DNA of 64,000 bases. It comes from Proteobacteria bacterium ST_bin12. Its GTDB lineage: Bacteria > Pseudomonadota > Gammaproteobacteria > Burkholderiales > Methylophilaceae. The translations under genes and the position numbers were made by a program. Of the stretch, positions 28,301 through 38,400 are shown piece by piece (the stretch's first letter is position 1; every line of letters begins with the position of its first letter). Below the pieces are notes generated by a model. That model had not been told where the DNA came from, did no database searches, and worked only from the letters and a program-made list of their open reading frames with translations. The stretch is taken from positions 284,087 to 348,086 of the forward strand of contig MSXP01000007.1 in the NCBI GenBank assembly GCA_002083635.1. Reading direction: 5' to 3'.

Positions 28301-31135
28301 TTTGCCTTCGCATAATTTGCCAAGCGGTTCTTTGTTATTGTCGGTTTCGTAGCTATAAAATCCGCCAATCACACGTTTGCGGTGTACATATTCCCAATGG
28401 CGCGTGCCATTGATTTTTACCAGCACATTGGCTTGCGGCTGACCTTGCGTGTTAAGCACCACCGCTTGAATTTTGTGTTTGCCTGTTAGCCCTGCCCAAT
28501 CTTTTACTTGCAAACCTACAACCATATTGGCAGGCCAAATTTCTGCCGAACCATGAATGGTCTGAATTTCGCCATTGGGGTCTGTAAACGTCATTTCAGT
28601 CGCCACATGCGCAGGCTGGCTGACGGCTTTAATTGGAATATCGATGCTGCCAATGCCATGTGTATCCAGCGTGACTGGCGTTTTATCCGCCAACAATACA
28701 TTCAGCGATTGCGGCTCTTGCTCGCTAAAACTAAATTCACTGTAGTTTTCAAAACGTGGATAGGCTTGTGTTAATAAAGCAGAAACGGTGACCTTTTGCC
28801 CACTTGCGCCGCCGCCATTTAAATACGCAAGCGATAAGTTAACAGGAATTTTTGCTCGATTTTTATGGTTAAGTACCATGTTGTTTTTGGCAGGTGCAAC
28901 GCTACCTTTAAACGCGGGCAATCTAAATTCAGATACTTTAAATTGTGCCGTTTGTCGCCAACTGGAACCTACTTTGATATGGTAACTGCCAATATTGGCA
29001 TCTTGCGGAATTTTCCATGTGCTGGTTGCCACGCCGCGCGCATCCCATTCAACCGGAATATCCAGCGTAAATTCACCACCAACCAATTCAATGGTGATAT
29101 GGTCTGGTAAAGCCTGTTTTAAGTTTTGGGTATTGGGGTAAGCATAACCTTTGTAATTAGGCACGCGCGCAATATGTTTCATCGAAATCGTTTCGCCCGC
29201 GCGTAACAAGCTACGGTCGATAATGGTATGGATTTTAGGTGAATCAAGCTGGCTGTAGGTATCCACATTAAAGCGCCACGCCTCAATGCCGTTTTGCCAA
29301 TTGGATCGCACAAAAGAAAAATCATTGCCCTTGGTTGCAGTGGCTACATAACTGTAACGGCTGCTGCAATTGCGCATTTCTGGCAACTCTTGCTCATATA
29401 GCGCGATACCTTGCGCGTCGGTTTTGGCCTGCCAAATGGGCGCGTTGTTGCAATCATACAAAGTCACATCTGCGTTGCTAACTGGCTTGCCTGTTGAAAG
29501 GGAAGTGACCCAAACCAAACTATTTTCACCACCTTTTTTAAAGTGCACCGCCATATCAGTGACTAGCGCGCGGGTGCGCACATACAAGGGTTTTGATTCA
29601 CTTAACAGCGCAGTGCCTAATAATTTGCTTTCAATTTCTACCACATAAAACCCAGGTTTTTGCAGTGGAATCCCAATCACTTCAAATGCCTGTTTAGGGC
29701 TTAATTTGGGCAGATTAGCGGCTGGTTTATCTTTTAAGAATGACAGCTCACGTGGGTATAAATAGTCTATTCTGGTTTGATAATCTTCCTCTTCATAGCC
29801 TTCTACAGAGCGCTGCTTTAATTTGGCTTTATTAGGTACGATTTCTTTATATTGCTGCTCAAAAAGCCTCAACTCATCTTCAATTTCCAGCATTTCCGCA
29901 GGAATAGTAGTGCTTAAAACGCGCATGGCTACTTTGCTTTCTACATTGCGCAAAGTCACTGGCAACACGCCACCCTCTTTTAACTCTAAAATGCCAAAAT
30001 CTGCCGAAAACTTAGCCAATGGCGGCAAGGCGCCCACTTTGGTTTTTAAAGGGAAGCTATTGGCATTGCTTAATACGCGCCCACTTAAATCGGTAAAATT
30101 GTTGGGTAGCTGAATATTAAAAGTGGTATTGGGATTAAATGGGCCTTTAAAAATAATCGTATCTAAATGATTTTGATTGATTAAGGCATTTTTTAAATAA
30201 TACTGCTTGGCATTTTGTGCAATGAGTACTTTTTTGCGTTGCGGACTAACATCGCGCGGATATTGGATAGATTGCTGATTTACCAGCTTAATCTGCTCAG
30301 CCAGCTCTATGCTAATTTGGTCGCTAAATAGCAGCTTAATATCCGATAATGCAGAACAAGGCGCGTTTGGTTTTTCACGCTCGCAGGTGAGTTCAGCTCT
30401 AAAAGGCAGGCGGACCTTAAACTCTCTTTCTTCGTCTTGCAGAGTTTTGCCGCCTAACTCGCTTTCGATGCCCGTGCCCCAGACTAATTTGACTTTTGCG
30501 CCTGCAGGCAGCTTTTGCTGGCAATACAAGCCTACTGATTTGCGATTGGCTTCCGTTAACTTTTTCGCTAATTCTTTTAGTTGTTCGGGTGTTAACAACT
30601 TAACAGGAATGCGCTCGCCAACGCCTTCTACCTCACACCATGCATTTTTTAACACGCTGGCGGCTTTAACAGGTGCGCTGGTGTTGATTAAAAAGGTCTG
30701 ATCCTCCTCAATGCTACTGTTTTCATAGGGTTCGATATGCGCAATCCAAGGGCCAGCGGTAAAAATTTCATAGCGCGGCAATCGATTGTTCACCACTTGA
30801 AATACTTGTTGATTCAAAGACTTAACCCTATTTTTAAGGGTAAAAATGCAACGCTCGCCCGATTCTAAATCGCGATTTAATCGATATTGCCACGTTTTGG
30901 TATCAGTCCAGCGGCCCTTGCCTTTAGCAGAACAATCTACCGTAAAAGGCGCTGGCGCATCAGTATCACCTAGCTTAACCATGTCTTCGCTAAAAACAGC
31001 TGTCGCTTGACCGGTAGTTTTAACTTGGCCCTGCGGCGAAAAATATTGCACATACACATTCGCCAAGCTGCTATTGATTAGGCTAAACCATATGATGATT
31101 AACAGACTAAATTGGGTGATTTTTTTGATAATCAT
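25319..31135 (-). CDS. Bacterial alpha-2-macroglobulin (YfhM/ECAM type)
   Basis: A 1938-residue periplasmic protease-trapping protein. The signal peptide ends near residue 26 (LINSSLANVYVQ). It contains MG-type beta domains, an A2M domain with RELFDTLLYWNPRV and the thioester motif Cys1458-Leu-Glu-Gln1461 in YSCLEQKTS, then an alpha/alpha toroid and a receptor-like C-terminus. No lipobox cysteine follows the signal peptide, so unlike E. coli ECAM it is probably not a lipoprotein. A glycine run (residues about 1230-1240) marks a flexible, bait-like segment. It heads the operon with pbpC, with which it is thought to act in envelope defence. Confidence 0.93.
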   Translation of the reverse strand: MIIKKITQFSLLIIIWFSLINSSLANVYVQYFSPQGQVKTTGQATAVFSEDMVKLGDTDAPAPFTVDCSAKGKGRWTDTKTWQYRLNRDLESGERCIFTLKNRVKSLNQQVFQVVNNRLPRYEIFTAGPWIAHIEPYENSSIEEDQTFLINTSAPVKAASVLKNAWCEVEGVGERIPVKLLTPEQLKELAKKLTEANRKSVGLYCQQKLPAGAKVKLVWGTGIESELGGKTLQDEEREFKVRLPFRAELTCEREKPNAPCSALSDIKLLFSDQISIELAEQIKLVNQQSIQYPRDVSPQRKKVLIAQNAKQYYLKNALINQNHLDTIIFKGPFNPNTTFNIQLPNNFTDLSGRVLSNANSFPLKTKVGALPPLAKFSADFGILELKEGGVLPVTLRNVESKVAMRVLSTTIPAEMLEIEDELRLFEQQYKEIVPNKAKLKQRSVEGYEEEDYQTRIDYLYPRELSFLKDKPAANLPKLSPKQAFEVIGIPLQKPGFYVVEIESKLLGTALLSESKPLYVRTRALVTDMAVHFKKGGENSLVWVTSLSTGKPVSNADVTLYDCNNAPIWQAKTDAQGIALYEQELPEMRNCSSRYSYVATATKGNDFSFVRSNWQNGIEAWRFNVDTYSQLDSPKIHTIIDRSLLRAGETISMKHIARVPNYKGYAYPNTQNLKQALPDHITIELVGGEFTLDIPVEWDARGVATSTWKIPQDANIGSYHIKVGSSWRQTAQFKVSEFRLPAFKGSVAPAKNNMVLNHKNRAKIPVNLSLAYLNGGGASGQKVTVSALLTQAYPRFENYSEFSFSEQEPQSLNVLLADKTPVTLDTHGIGSIDIPIKAVSQPAHVATEMTFTDPNGEIQTIHGSAEIWPANMVVGLQVKDWAGLTGKHKIQAVVLNTQGQPQANVLVKINGTRHWEYVHRKRVIGGFYSYETDNNKEPLGKLCEGKTNAQGFFNCEVAVKDFGNIQLVASVKDSQGGISLAGSGFYSSESGDIWFGQTDEDRMEVVPEKREYQPGEKARFQIHSPFYNATALIAVEREGILKTYVQPLQRKDATIEIPIAENWGPNVFVSVLAVRGRLTDVPWYSFFQWGWRNPSNWYNIYKEGVPAPTAMVDLARPSFKFGLSKITVGTSGFKLKVAVSSDKKTYQPREKAKVTIKVTLPNGKPVPAGSEVVLAAVDKALLELNSNPSWNLLEDMQQQRAYLMETASAQMQVVGKRHFGKKALPAGGGGGGDLKARELFDTLLYWNPRVKLDKNGSATVTVPLNDSLTAFKLVAIADVNADLFGTGEAEISATQDLQITSGLPPMVREGDAYRAMLMLRNTTESKMQLRVHSKAGTQDLASQSIQLAAGEAKELAWQLRVTDDASDTFVNGMPWQIEAVNSKGKVQDRLRFTQKVLPKIPATVQQANFMQLTQDYTVETGLPEGAIAGKGGLTVQLTAKLADQTVGIERYFKEYPYSCLEQKTSIATGLQDKARWADIVANLSSYQDSQGFLEYFPGMTNGSEILTAYVLTMAYENDVKLPIEVENKMQQALLDFVEGRIQPAGTWYWGSNQYLAERRLHVLAALSYTSNVDTRVLTAFDFKPIQMPTTTLIDWLAIYTHLPKADNRDERMQQIERELRNRLQNVGGRLVFTTEDQDVWWWAMVDGEVNATRLVSLLMKNPAWQADMPALLRGAILRQNKGRWQTTTSNAWGRLALQKFGLVFEREAVTGITTAALDANKQELDWASNIVTKQPKPSVNNAPVIRAKEAVAASLYFPWSRESNPQQFSLKHVGTGKPWVNSLVTAAIPAKSLENGYKITRLITPIAQKVAGKWSRGDLARVRLDIDSSQAMSWVALSDPIPAGASILGNTARDSAIAQSNENAYDGKNMAYPNYTERGLSFFRAYYEYAPKGHFWVEYTIRLNNPGTFNLPPTRVEAMYAPELFGQLPNAPLTVQAAP

Positions 31136-31197
31136 TTGGTAGCAAAACCGATGATGGAATACGCATCATCATAGCGCAAGATATTGCATATTTACAG

Positions 31198-31237
31198 CAC
31201 AAAAAAAGCACGCTTCAGTCTAAACTGAAAGCGTGCT
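31198..31237 (-). terminator. Terminator after the first PEP-CTERM gene
   Basis: AGCACGCTTCAGT pairs with ACTGAAAGCGTGCT (one bulged A) around CTAA. On the minus strand it is followed by a run of seven T. It separates the PEP-CTERM/5'-nucleotidase unit from the alpha-2-macroglobulin operon. Confidence 0.82.
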
Positions 31238-31297
31238 AAAGGGGGCTAAAGCGTTTATATTCAGGTATTTTTTTCGTGGTTAATATCCTGCATAAAT

Positions 31298-32014
31298 TTA
31301 AGCACTTTTGCGACGTGAACTAGCAACAATAAAGCCTAAACCAGCTAATAACATGGCATAAGTTTCTGGCTCTGGCACTGCTGCTGTTAATGCAACGTTA
31401 TCTAACCATAATGCACTGGTTACGCCGTAGTCAGATAAATCAACCACACCAAAAGCCAAAGTCACAGATGAAGCAGCTGAAAATGTTTGGCTAAATACGC
31501 TGGCGCCTGTTGAAAAGTCGTAAGGTACTGATGGAATAAGTGCACTTTGCGCAGGCGCTAGCACTGAGATAACGCCGTTAATAGCGACAAATGCATAATC
31601 AGGTACCACACCTTCATTAGTAAAGAAGTTCCAGTTAAATGAAAGCGTATCGCCTGCATTGATTGAAATTGTTTGTGTTAGCAATGAACCTTCAAAAGCA
31701 AAATCTGGTGTATCTAAATCACCTGCATTTAAACCTGCAAATGCTTCAAAACCACCTGAAGCAATATCATAAGCTGATATACCAGAAGCATTAAAAGTAC
31801 CTACCTCTTCTGGAAAGTCATCATCAAATAAAGATGCTGTAGTTAAAAATGCACCACCTGATTGTGTAGTGACATCACCTAATGTATTCCAGCCAGCTAA
31901 ACTGTTGCCAGAAAAACCGCCATTAGTAACTGCGGCCATTGCGCTACCTGCAAAAATCAAACCCACTGTTGCTGCGGTTAAGCTGACTTTTAAAGCTAAT
32001 TGTTGAACTTTCAT
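31298..32014 (-). CDS. PEP-CTERM sorting-domain protein 1
   Basis: A 238-residue exported protein. The signal peptide ends near GSAMA. The body is beta-rich and acidic, resembling the jelly-roll of secreted carbohydrate or calcium binders (DTLSFNWNFFTNEG, VTLAFGVVDLSDYG). The end has VPEPETYAMLLAGLGF and a basic SSRRK tail, the exosortase (EpsH/XrtA) recognition signal. The start chosen is ATG at 32014, with AAAAGGG eight bases upstream, not the ATG at 32032. It lies 69 bp after the 5'-nucleotidase stop, probably in the same transcript. The exosortase is not in this window. Confidence 0.88.
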   Translation of the reverse strand: MKVQQLALKVSLTAATVGLIFAGSAMAAVTNGGFSGNSLAGWNTLGDVTTQSGGAFLTTASLFDDDFPEEVGTFNASGISAYDIASGGFEAFAGLNAGDLDTPDFAFEGSLLTQTISINAGDTLSFNWNFFTNEGVVPDYAFVAINGVISVLAPAQSALIPSVPYDFSTGASVFSQTFSAASSVTLAFGVVDLSDYGVTSALWLDNVALTAAVPEPETYAMLLAGLGFIVASSRRKSA

Positions 32015-32083
32015 TTGAAAAACCCTTTTCATTTAAATGGTTAAAACTGTCGTTTGTTAAAAATAGTTAATGGCTTATTTTGA

Positions 32084-34405
32084 TTAAAAGCTAAAGTCAC
32101 GCGCTAGCACAACTTGTTTAGCTGTTAAGCCTTTCAATGTTACTAATGGGCGGAACACTGCCGGGCCTGTTGTGCCGTCTGTATCAATTTGCACGCTAGC
32201 ACCACCAGAAACATCAACTACGCGCACATAGCCCGCTATTGGTTGATTACCGCTATAACCAACACTTGCTAACAAAGCGCTTAAGTTAAGCGTATCTGCG
32301 TAAGGCGTGAAATCAGTAATAGTGTCGCCTGCATCACGTGTAGATGTGTATACAAACGTATCACCACCTGCGCCACCTGTTAAGATATCGGCACTTGCGC
32401 CACCTGTGATGGTGTCATTGCCACTGGTACCCACTAATGTATCGCGACCTGCTGTGCCGTTTCTTGCAACACCTGTCGTAGTCACTGCAATCGCGCTGTC
32501 AATCAAACGGCCTTGTGTGTCGTATTGATTCTCTAAACCGTAAGCATTTACTGTGATTTCATCGCCATCTGCTGCATCAATACGGCCTAAACCGCCTGCT
32601 GCTTTTGGTGTTTGAATAAAGTTAGCTAAAGCTTCCTGGTAAGTAATGGTGAATGGGCTATTCTCAAAAACCACATTATTGAAAGCAAATGGGAAGCCAT
32701 CGCCGCCGTTAGCCGTAAAGTCAATAGTAGCAAATGAGAATGTGCGCGTTGTGTTAACCACTACACCGCCATCAACTAACACTGTGCCATCATCTAACAC
32801 AACACGTTGCACACGGTTACCAGTGCCTACAGATGCTGCAACAGCGGCTGAGTTACGTGGTGTGTTAGTGCTGTTGTAAGTGACTTTAATGCCTGACACT
32901 TGCGCAAAACGACCATTTTCAAGGCCGAATGGACTAGTTGTTGCAACAGAATGCTCTAATAAATCTTTAAGTTGCGCTGCGTTCATCACTGGTGCGCGTT
33001 TCACTAAATTGGTAAACGGTAAAATATTGAATGTATCGCCTACTGAAACATTACCTGCTACCGCAACGCTGGTGCGAATACCACCACTGTTTTGAATCGC
33101 TACATCTGCGTTACCAGCAAAGCGCATTGCATCAGCCACCAAATTACCAAGGTTAGTTTCAGCATTACGAACACCTGCTGGGAAAGTACATGGTGTTGGC
33201 GTACAAGCGGATGTTCTAGCACCATTTAATCGTGTAGCAGTAGTGCCAATGATTTGTGCGTTTAGTGCAGCAATATAGTTACTCACTGGTGCAACAACTT
33301 GCGCGTTAATGGCTGCGTTACCAGTTACGCGGTCAGCATCGGCAGTGGCGCCAGTTACACGAATCATACGTGTGCTATCAATGCTGGTTAAAGCGCCAGT
33401 TTCATCATTGACGGTTAAATTTACTTCGCCTACATAACGGTTACCAAAGTGGCTTGTTAATACGGGTACTTGTTTGCCATCTAAGCTAGTTGCAAACACT
33501 GGATGTGTGTTGTAAGTTGGGGCAATGCCACTCACTGCTGTGCCGATAATCAAATCGTCTGGGTCAGCCATTAATTCGTGACCGCCACCAGAAACCACTA
33601 AATCGACGCCTGTTAAAGCTGGCACGACGATGCTGATTTCATTAGCCGCGTTTTGTAAATGGCTCATCAAAATAATGGTATTAACGCCTTCACTGTTACG
33701 TAAACGATCTACTTCAGCTTGTACAAGGCTAGCTAATGCTAGCAAGTTTTGTTGCTCAGTATTTGCAGCGCTAAAGTTGATTAAGTTAACAGCGCCTGGT
33801 GAAGAAATGCTTGGCAACAATGGCGTTGTAGCACCGATAATGCCGATTTTTTTACCGCCAGTAGTCGTAATAATTTTAGATGGTGCAACTAAACCAGCCG
33901 TTTTTAACGCGCTAAATTCAGGTGTTGCATCAAAATTTAAGTTAAGCGATAAATACGTTGTATTTGAAACGGCAGCGAAACGCGCAGCTGTTGTTGGGCC
34001 TACATCAAACTCGTGGTTGCCAAAAGTAGTGGCATCAAAACCAATTTGGCGCATTGCAATGCTGTCGTAGAAATCTTGCCCGCCATCTGGGTGCGAATTA
34101 ACCAAATTAACCAAGCTGGCTGTAAAACGTGGGCCTGGTAAGAATGCATCACCTGCGTTTAGTTTAATAACCGTTCTACCCGCTGCCATTGCTGAAGCTT
34201 GTGCATTTGTAATCACAGTCGCTAGGCGGTCAATACCACCGTAAAAAGAAAGGGCTTGTGAAGTGTTGTCGCGCAAATTGCCTTGTGCAGATAACAACCA
34301 GCTTTCTTGATCGCCTACATGCAATACAGTGACTTGCTCCGCCAATACTGGTGCAGAGACAAACATCGCCGCCACCAACAGTGATAAATGTTTCATTTTC
34401 AACAT
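32084..34405 (-). CDS. Exported 5'-nucleotidase with RTX-type C-terminus
   Basis: A 773-residue protein. The signal peptide ends at APVLA. The metallophosphatase domain has VLHVGDQES, NAGDAFLPG, TFGNHEFDVG, LMSHLQN and SGGGHELM. The 5'-nucleotidase C-terminal domain has NSGGIRT. The last 120 residues hold RTX-like calcium motifs (GTSGNDTITGG, GGAGGDTFVY) and the ITDFTPYADTLNLSALL segment of type I secretion targets. The reaction is removal of phosphate from extracellular nucleotides. The first metal motif reads D-Q-E where UshA-type enzymes have D-x-H. It precedes a PEP-CTERM gene, as the nuclease at 35499-38585 does. Confidence 0.88.
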   Translation of the reverse strand: MLKMKHLSLLVAAMFVSAPVLAEQVTVLHVGDQESWLLSAQGNLRDNTSQALSFYGGIDRLATVITNAQASAMAAGRTVIKLNAGDAFLPGPRFTASLVNLVNSHPDGGQDFYDSIAMRQIGFDATTFGNHEFDVGPTTAARFAAVSNTTYLSLNLNFDATPEFSALKTAGLVAPSKIITTTGGKKIGIIGATTPLLPSISSPGAVNLINFSAANTEQQNLLALASLVQAEVDRLRNSEGVNTIILMSHLQNAANEISIVVPALTGVDLVVSGGGHELMADPDDLIIGTAVSGIAPTYNTHPVFATSLDGKQVPVLTSHFGNRYVGEVNLTVNDETGALTSIDSTRMIRVTGATADADRVTGNAAINAQVVAPVSNYIAALNAQIIGTTATRLNGARTSACTPTPCTFPAGVRNAETNLGNLVADAMRFAGNADVAIQNSGGIRTSVAVAGNVSVGDTFNILPFTNLVKRAPVMNAAQLKDLLEHSVATTSPFGLENGRFAQVSGIKVTYNSTNTPRNSAAVAASVGTGNRVQRVVLDDGTVLVDGGVVVNTTRTFSFATIDFTANGGDGFPFAFNNVVFENSPFTITYQEALANFIQTPKAAGGLGRIDAADGDEITVNAYGLENQYDTQGRLIDSAIAVTTTGVARNGTAGRDTLVGTSGNDTITGGASADILTGGAGGDTFVYTSTRDAGDTITDFTPYADTLNLSALLASVGYSGNQPIAGYVRVVDVSGGASVQIDTDGTTGPAVFRPLVTLKGLTAKQVVLARDFSF

Positions 34406-34583
34406 GATTTTTCCTAAAGTTTGAGTAGAGTTTTAATTAAAGTAAACACATCAATACGCGTGAAATATTTGCTACCGTTTTTTAGTTAACTTTGAGCATT
34501 AACCAAATTACATTGCGCACTATTCTTTTTTGTTAAGATGTACTTTAGCGATTAAATATTGCGTTAAAACTGATGATCATGAA

Positions 34584-34597
34584 CCGAACGGACTAGT
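34584..34597 (-). promoter_or_regulatory. Shared upstream box, 5'-nucleotidase copy
   Basis: CCGA-ACG-GACTAGT (plus-strand reading) lies about 180 bp upstream of the 5'-nucleotidase start. It matches the box upstream of the nuclease gene at 11 of 14 bases with the same spacing. The regulator is unknown. Confidence 0.4.
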
Positions 34598-34627
34598 CTT
34601 TTGTAGGCATTTATGACGCATAAAATT

Positions 34628-34658
34628 AAAAGGCTCTCACTTGTGGTGAGAGCCTTTT
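34628..34658. terminator. Bidirectional terminator after the second PEP-CTERM gene
   Basis: AAAAGGCTCTCAC and its exact complement surround a TTGTG loop, giving a 13-bp stem with A and T ends on either side. Confidence 0.88.
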
Positions 34659-34711
34659 ATTAGCTGGATTTGACCTAATGGGTGACTAGGAAAAAGCGCG
34701 ATAAAAATGGA

Positions 34712-35422
34712 TTAAACTGATTGACGACGACGTGATGCAAAGCCAACAAAACCTAAACCAGCCACTAATAATGCATAGCTTTCTGGTTCTGGCACGGCCG
34801 CAACAGCAGCGCCTGAAACGGTTACTGCATCAAAGCGCCATGTACCTCCAGCGTAATTGCTGGTTGGGTTAGACGCCAAATAGCCGGCTGTTGTTGGTGC
34901 AAAAGCTGCCACAACACGAAAAGAAAAACTCGCGTTGTTATCGGCACCTGCAATTGATGACAAATCAACTGAACGGTTAAACCATGCATCACCTACATTG
35001 CCATCAAATAGCGCAAAGTCTGTAAAGTTAGTGCCATCTATTGAATACTGAAACTGCTCATAGCGAGAGCTTGTGTTGCTGTGACGTAAATCATAGCTCA
35101 CTGTAATATCTGAAAAACCAACTGTACTGACATTGTATTGCACGCCTCTTAATTGATTTTGCGCGCCTTGTGCTGCATAGGTGGTTGTTTGAAAACCAGT
35201 ATTATCTGATGCTGTATCGCTAGAGCCAACACCGCTGTTAAAACCAGTGGTTGTTACACCGTTTAACAGGCTGATTACGCCAGCACCAATATTTGGCGTT
35301 AAAGTTCCTGTTGAGGTGCTTGTATCTGCTGGTACAGAGTTAAAGTTCCATTGTGTAATGGTATCTGCGTTTGCACTGCCTGCAGCCATTAAGGCTGCAG
35401 CTATTACTAACTGCTTCATCAT
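34712..35422 (-). CDS. PEP-CTERM sorting-domain protein 2
   Basis: A 236-residue exported protein. The signal peptide ends near GSANA. The beta-rich body includes ITVSYDLRHSNTSSRYEQFQYS, a carbohydrate-binding-like strand pattern. The sorting signal is AVPEPESYALLVAGLGF followed by ASRRRQ. The ribosome site GGGAG lies seven bases before the ATG. It is 76 bp after the nuclease stop and ends at a strong terminator, so it forms a two-gene unit with the nuclease. It is probably surface-retained by an exosortase encoded elsewhere. Confidence 0.88.
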   Translation of the reverse strand: MMKQLVIAAALMAAGSANADTITQWNFNSVPADTSTSTGTLTPNIGAGVISLLNGVTTTGFNSGVGSSDTASDNTGFQTTTYAAQGAQNQLRGVQYNVSTVGFSDITVSYDLRHSNTSSRYEQFQYSIDGTNFTDFALFDGNVGDAWFNRSVDLSSIAGADNNASFSFRVVAAFAPTTAGYLASNPTSNYAGGTWRFDAVTVSGAAVAAVPEPESYALLVAGLGFVGFASRRRQSV

Positions 35423-35498
35423 GATAAAACTCCCAAAAATTGAATAATTAAAAAATACTTAACACATAAAATCACTTAAATTTTTACTACTTAAACTG

Positions 35499-38400
35499 CT
35501 ACCAAACAAAATTTCTTGTTGTTTCTAAAGCGGTTGTTGATATGTTTTTCAACAAAGCAATCGGGCGATACACCGCTGGGCCGCTGCCATCCACATCAAT
35601 CTGCACACTTACGCCACCTGTTACATTCACTAATCTTGCATAGCCATCAGCAAATGGATTACTGCCTGTGTAGCCAACCGCAGTCAGCAATAAGCTCAAG
35701 TCAATACGATCTGAAGCTGGTGCAAAGTCGTTCACGGTGTCTGTTGCATCGCGCATATTTTGGTACACCAACACATCATTGCCTGCGCCCGTCGTAATCG
35801 TGTCTGCTCCCTCACCACCATTAATTACATCATCCCCTGCTGTGCCAGTAATCGTGTCACGACTTTTGCTGCCATTAATGGTTTTTTGTAGATTCAAGCC
35901 AATAATCACCGGATCGTGATCAGAGGCGCGGTATGGGCCTGGTGTGTACAAATCTTGCGGTTTAAATTCAGTGTTGTAATCAATCACTGATGGCTCATCC
36001 GCATTGATATGCCATTGGTTTGCGCCGGTAATTTGGTTGCTCATGCTTGCGCTTACTAAACCATGATCTAAATAACCAGATTCACCATCAAACACAAAAG
36101 AATAACCAGCTTGACCATCAAAGCGCGCAATTAAGTCATCAAAACCGTTATCACTCAGTAATAGAATTGGATCTTCTTTACCGTAAGCATTTAGGTCACC
36201 AATAATCAACACATCGCTATCATTAGCCGCTGCTACTACTTGCGGAATAAAGCTAGTTGCTAATTGGCTGGCTTGCGCTAAACGTTGTGCGTTAAAACAA
36301 CCTTGACCATCGTTTTGATCTAAGTCTGCCCCACTAGCGCCGCCACAGCCTTTTGATTTAAAGTGGTTCACAATCACTGAGAATTTTTCACCGTTAGCCA
36401 CTGCAAAGGTTTGTGCAAGCGTTGGGCGGCTATTAATACTGTCTAAATCTGACAAAGCTGCATTTACAAGCGACACACGCGCTGGCTTGTAAATTAGTGC
36501 AAGCGCAATCGCATCTGTACCTAAGCCTGCAAGTGGATCTGCAACTCTTGCATAAGTATTTGCACCCATTTTTGCGTTTAAAGCATCCACTAAGTTTTGT
36601 GCAGCCACGCCACCATTGTTTTGAATTTCCATCAAACCAACAATATCGGCATTAATGGCAGCAATCGCGTTAACAATTTTTTCACGTTGACGATTAAACT
36701 CGACTAAGTTGTTAGCACCACGGCAATTGCCAGCTGTTACGCTCCCGCCTAAAGAACAACCTTGGCCAGTTTGACCGTTAACATTAGTGCCATCTACAAA
36801 CGTAGTGAAATAATTTAACACGTTAAAACTAGCTACTTTTAGATTGCCACCTACCGCATCTGGGGCAGCAGTACGCGCATTTACACGCTCAAAAACTGGA
36901 GTAATAGTTGGGAAAATGCGGTAATCACGTGGGCCTGGATTAGTTGCTGTAATTAAACCGTGATCAATCACACCAGTAATCGTTTGTGCTACATCGCCAG
37001 CACGCAAGGTGTTATCCAAGCCAATGAATGGAATTGGGTTTGGATTTTGTGCGCTGCTACCATCATCCAAAGTCAGGCGATGACGTAGGTTTGCATCGGT
37101 TAATGCAAGTGCTTCTGCACTATTTGCAGCAAAAATATTAGTTGGTTTAATTAGACGACCATTTGCAGACAAACTCACTTGACCGAAACGACCTTGAAAG
37201 AAGTTTTGTGAAGCAGTCATAGGCGTTGTAATGCGTACCAACATACCTTCAATGGCTTCTAAATCGCCCTCAACTTGCTCTGGCAAACTAATATCAAGTG
37301 GCGTAACAGCGTTATTTGTACTTAATACTTGAATATTGCTAGCGCCAGATAACTGCGTCACCGTGTTAAATTCGCTTACGTTTGCGTTTAAACGAATTTT
37401 ATCGCCAACGTTTACGCTTGCCAGTGCTGCACTGCCAAATACAAAAATACCATCTGAAGTTAATGGGTTATTGTCACCTGTTTCATCTTGCAGATAAAAA
37501 CCACTTAAGCCTGCAAATTTGGCTGTGACAATACCCTCAGTTACCACACTGCTACCGTTAACTGGGCTAACTGACGCAACACCTAATGCGCTGCCTTGAA
37601 TATCGTAAATACGAGTGACTGATGCTGCCGCTTGCACACTTACATTCACAGTACAGCTAGCATTTTGCGCATCGTTGTTGGTAAAGCGAACCGTTACCTC
37701 GTAATTGCCAACAGCTAAGCTATTGGCAGCATTTAGATTAATACTAGCCGATTGCCCTACACTTGTAGCTGCTGTAATCGTACCCAATTCTAAACCTGCT
37801 AATGCCGCACTGATTTGAATTGCGTTATTCACAACACCATCAGAGTCCGTTGCAGTTAAGGTGACTGAACCAGCCGAGCCCACTGTTAAATTTAATGCAG
37901 GACAGCTGGCAATAATCGGTTGATTAATCGGCCCACTGCCACCGCAAGGCGCTAGCGGTGAGCTGCTATTGCGTGGCGCGGGAGTATCAACGCTGAAATC
38001 GGCACTATTATTATTGCTATCAGTGCAGCCATTAACTGCACGAAATAGCGCCGTTGTAGATGTTAATACTGGCGCAGCCACAGCTTCAAAATAGTTTGAA
38101 TTGCCATAACCGACTAAATCTACAATTTGTGCGGTTTGTGCGGTATTGCAAGGCGTTGAGCCGCCGTTACAAGCTAAACCTGTGCTGGTATTGACTAAAA
38201 CTACTTTGCCATTAGTGCCGCTTAGATTTGTGGTGCCATTTGCATCTACGCTGGGCAAGGCAGCACCTGCTGCTACTGTATTTAAACCAACTAAGTAATA
38301 TTGACCAGCTTGTAAAGTGCCATTTAAAGCAGTGACGCCATTGGCAGAAAATAGCCCAGTGCCTGTTGCGCTAGAGTATTGAATCGACCAGCCTGAAATA

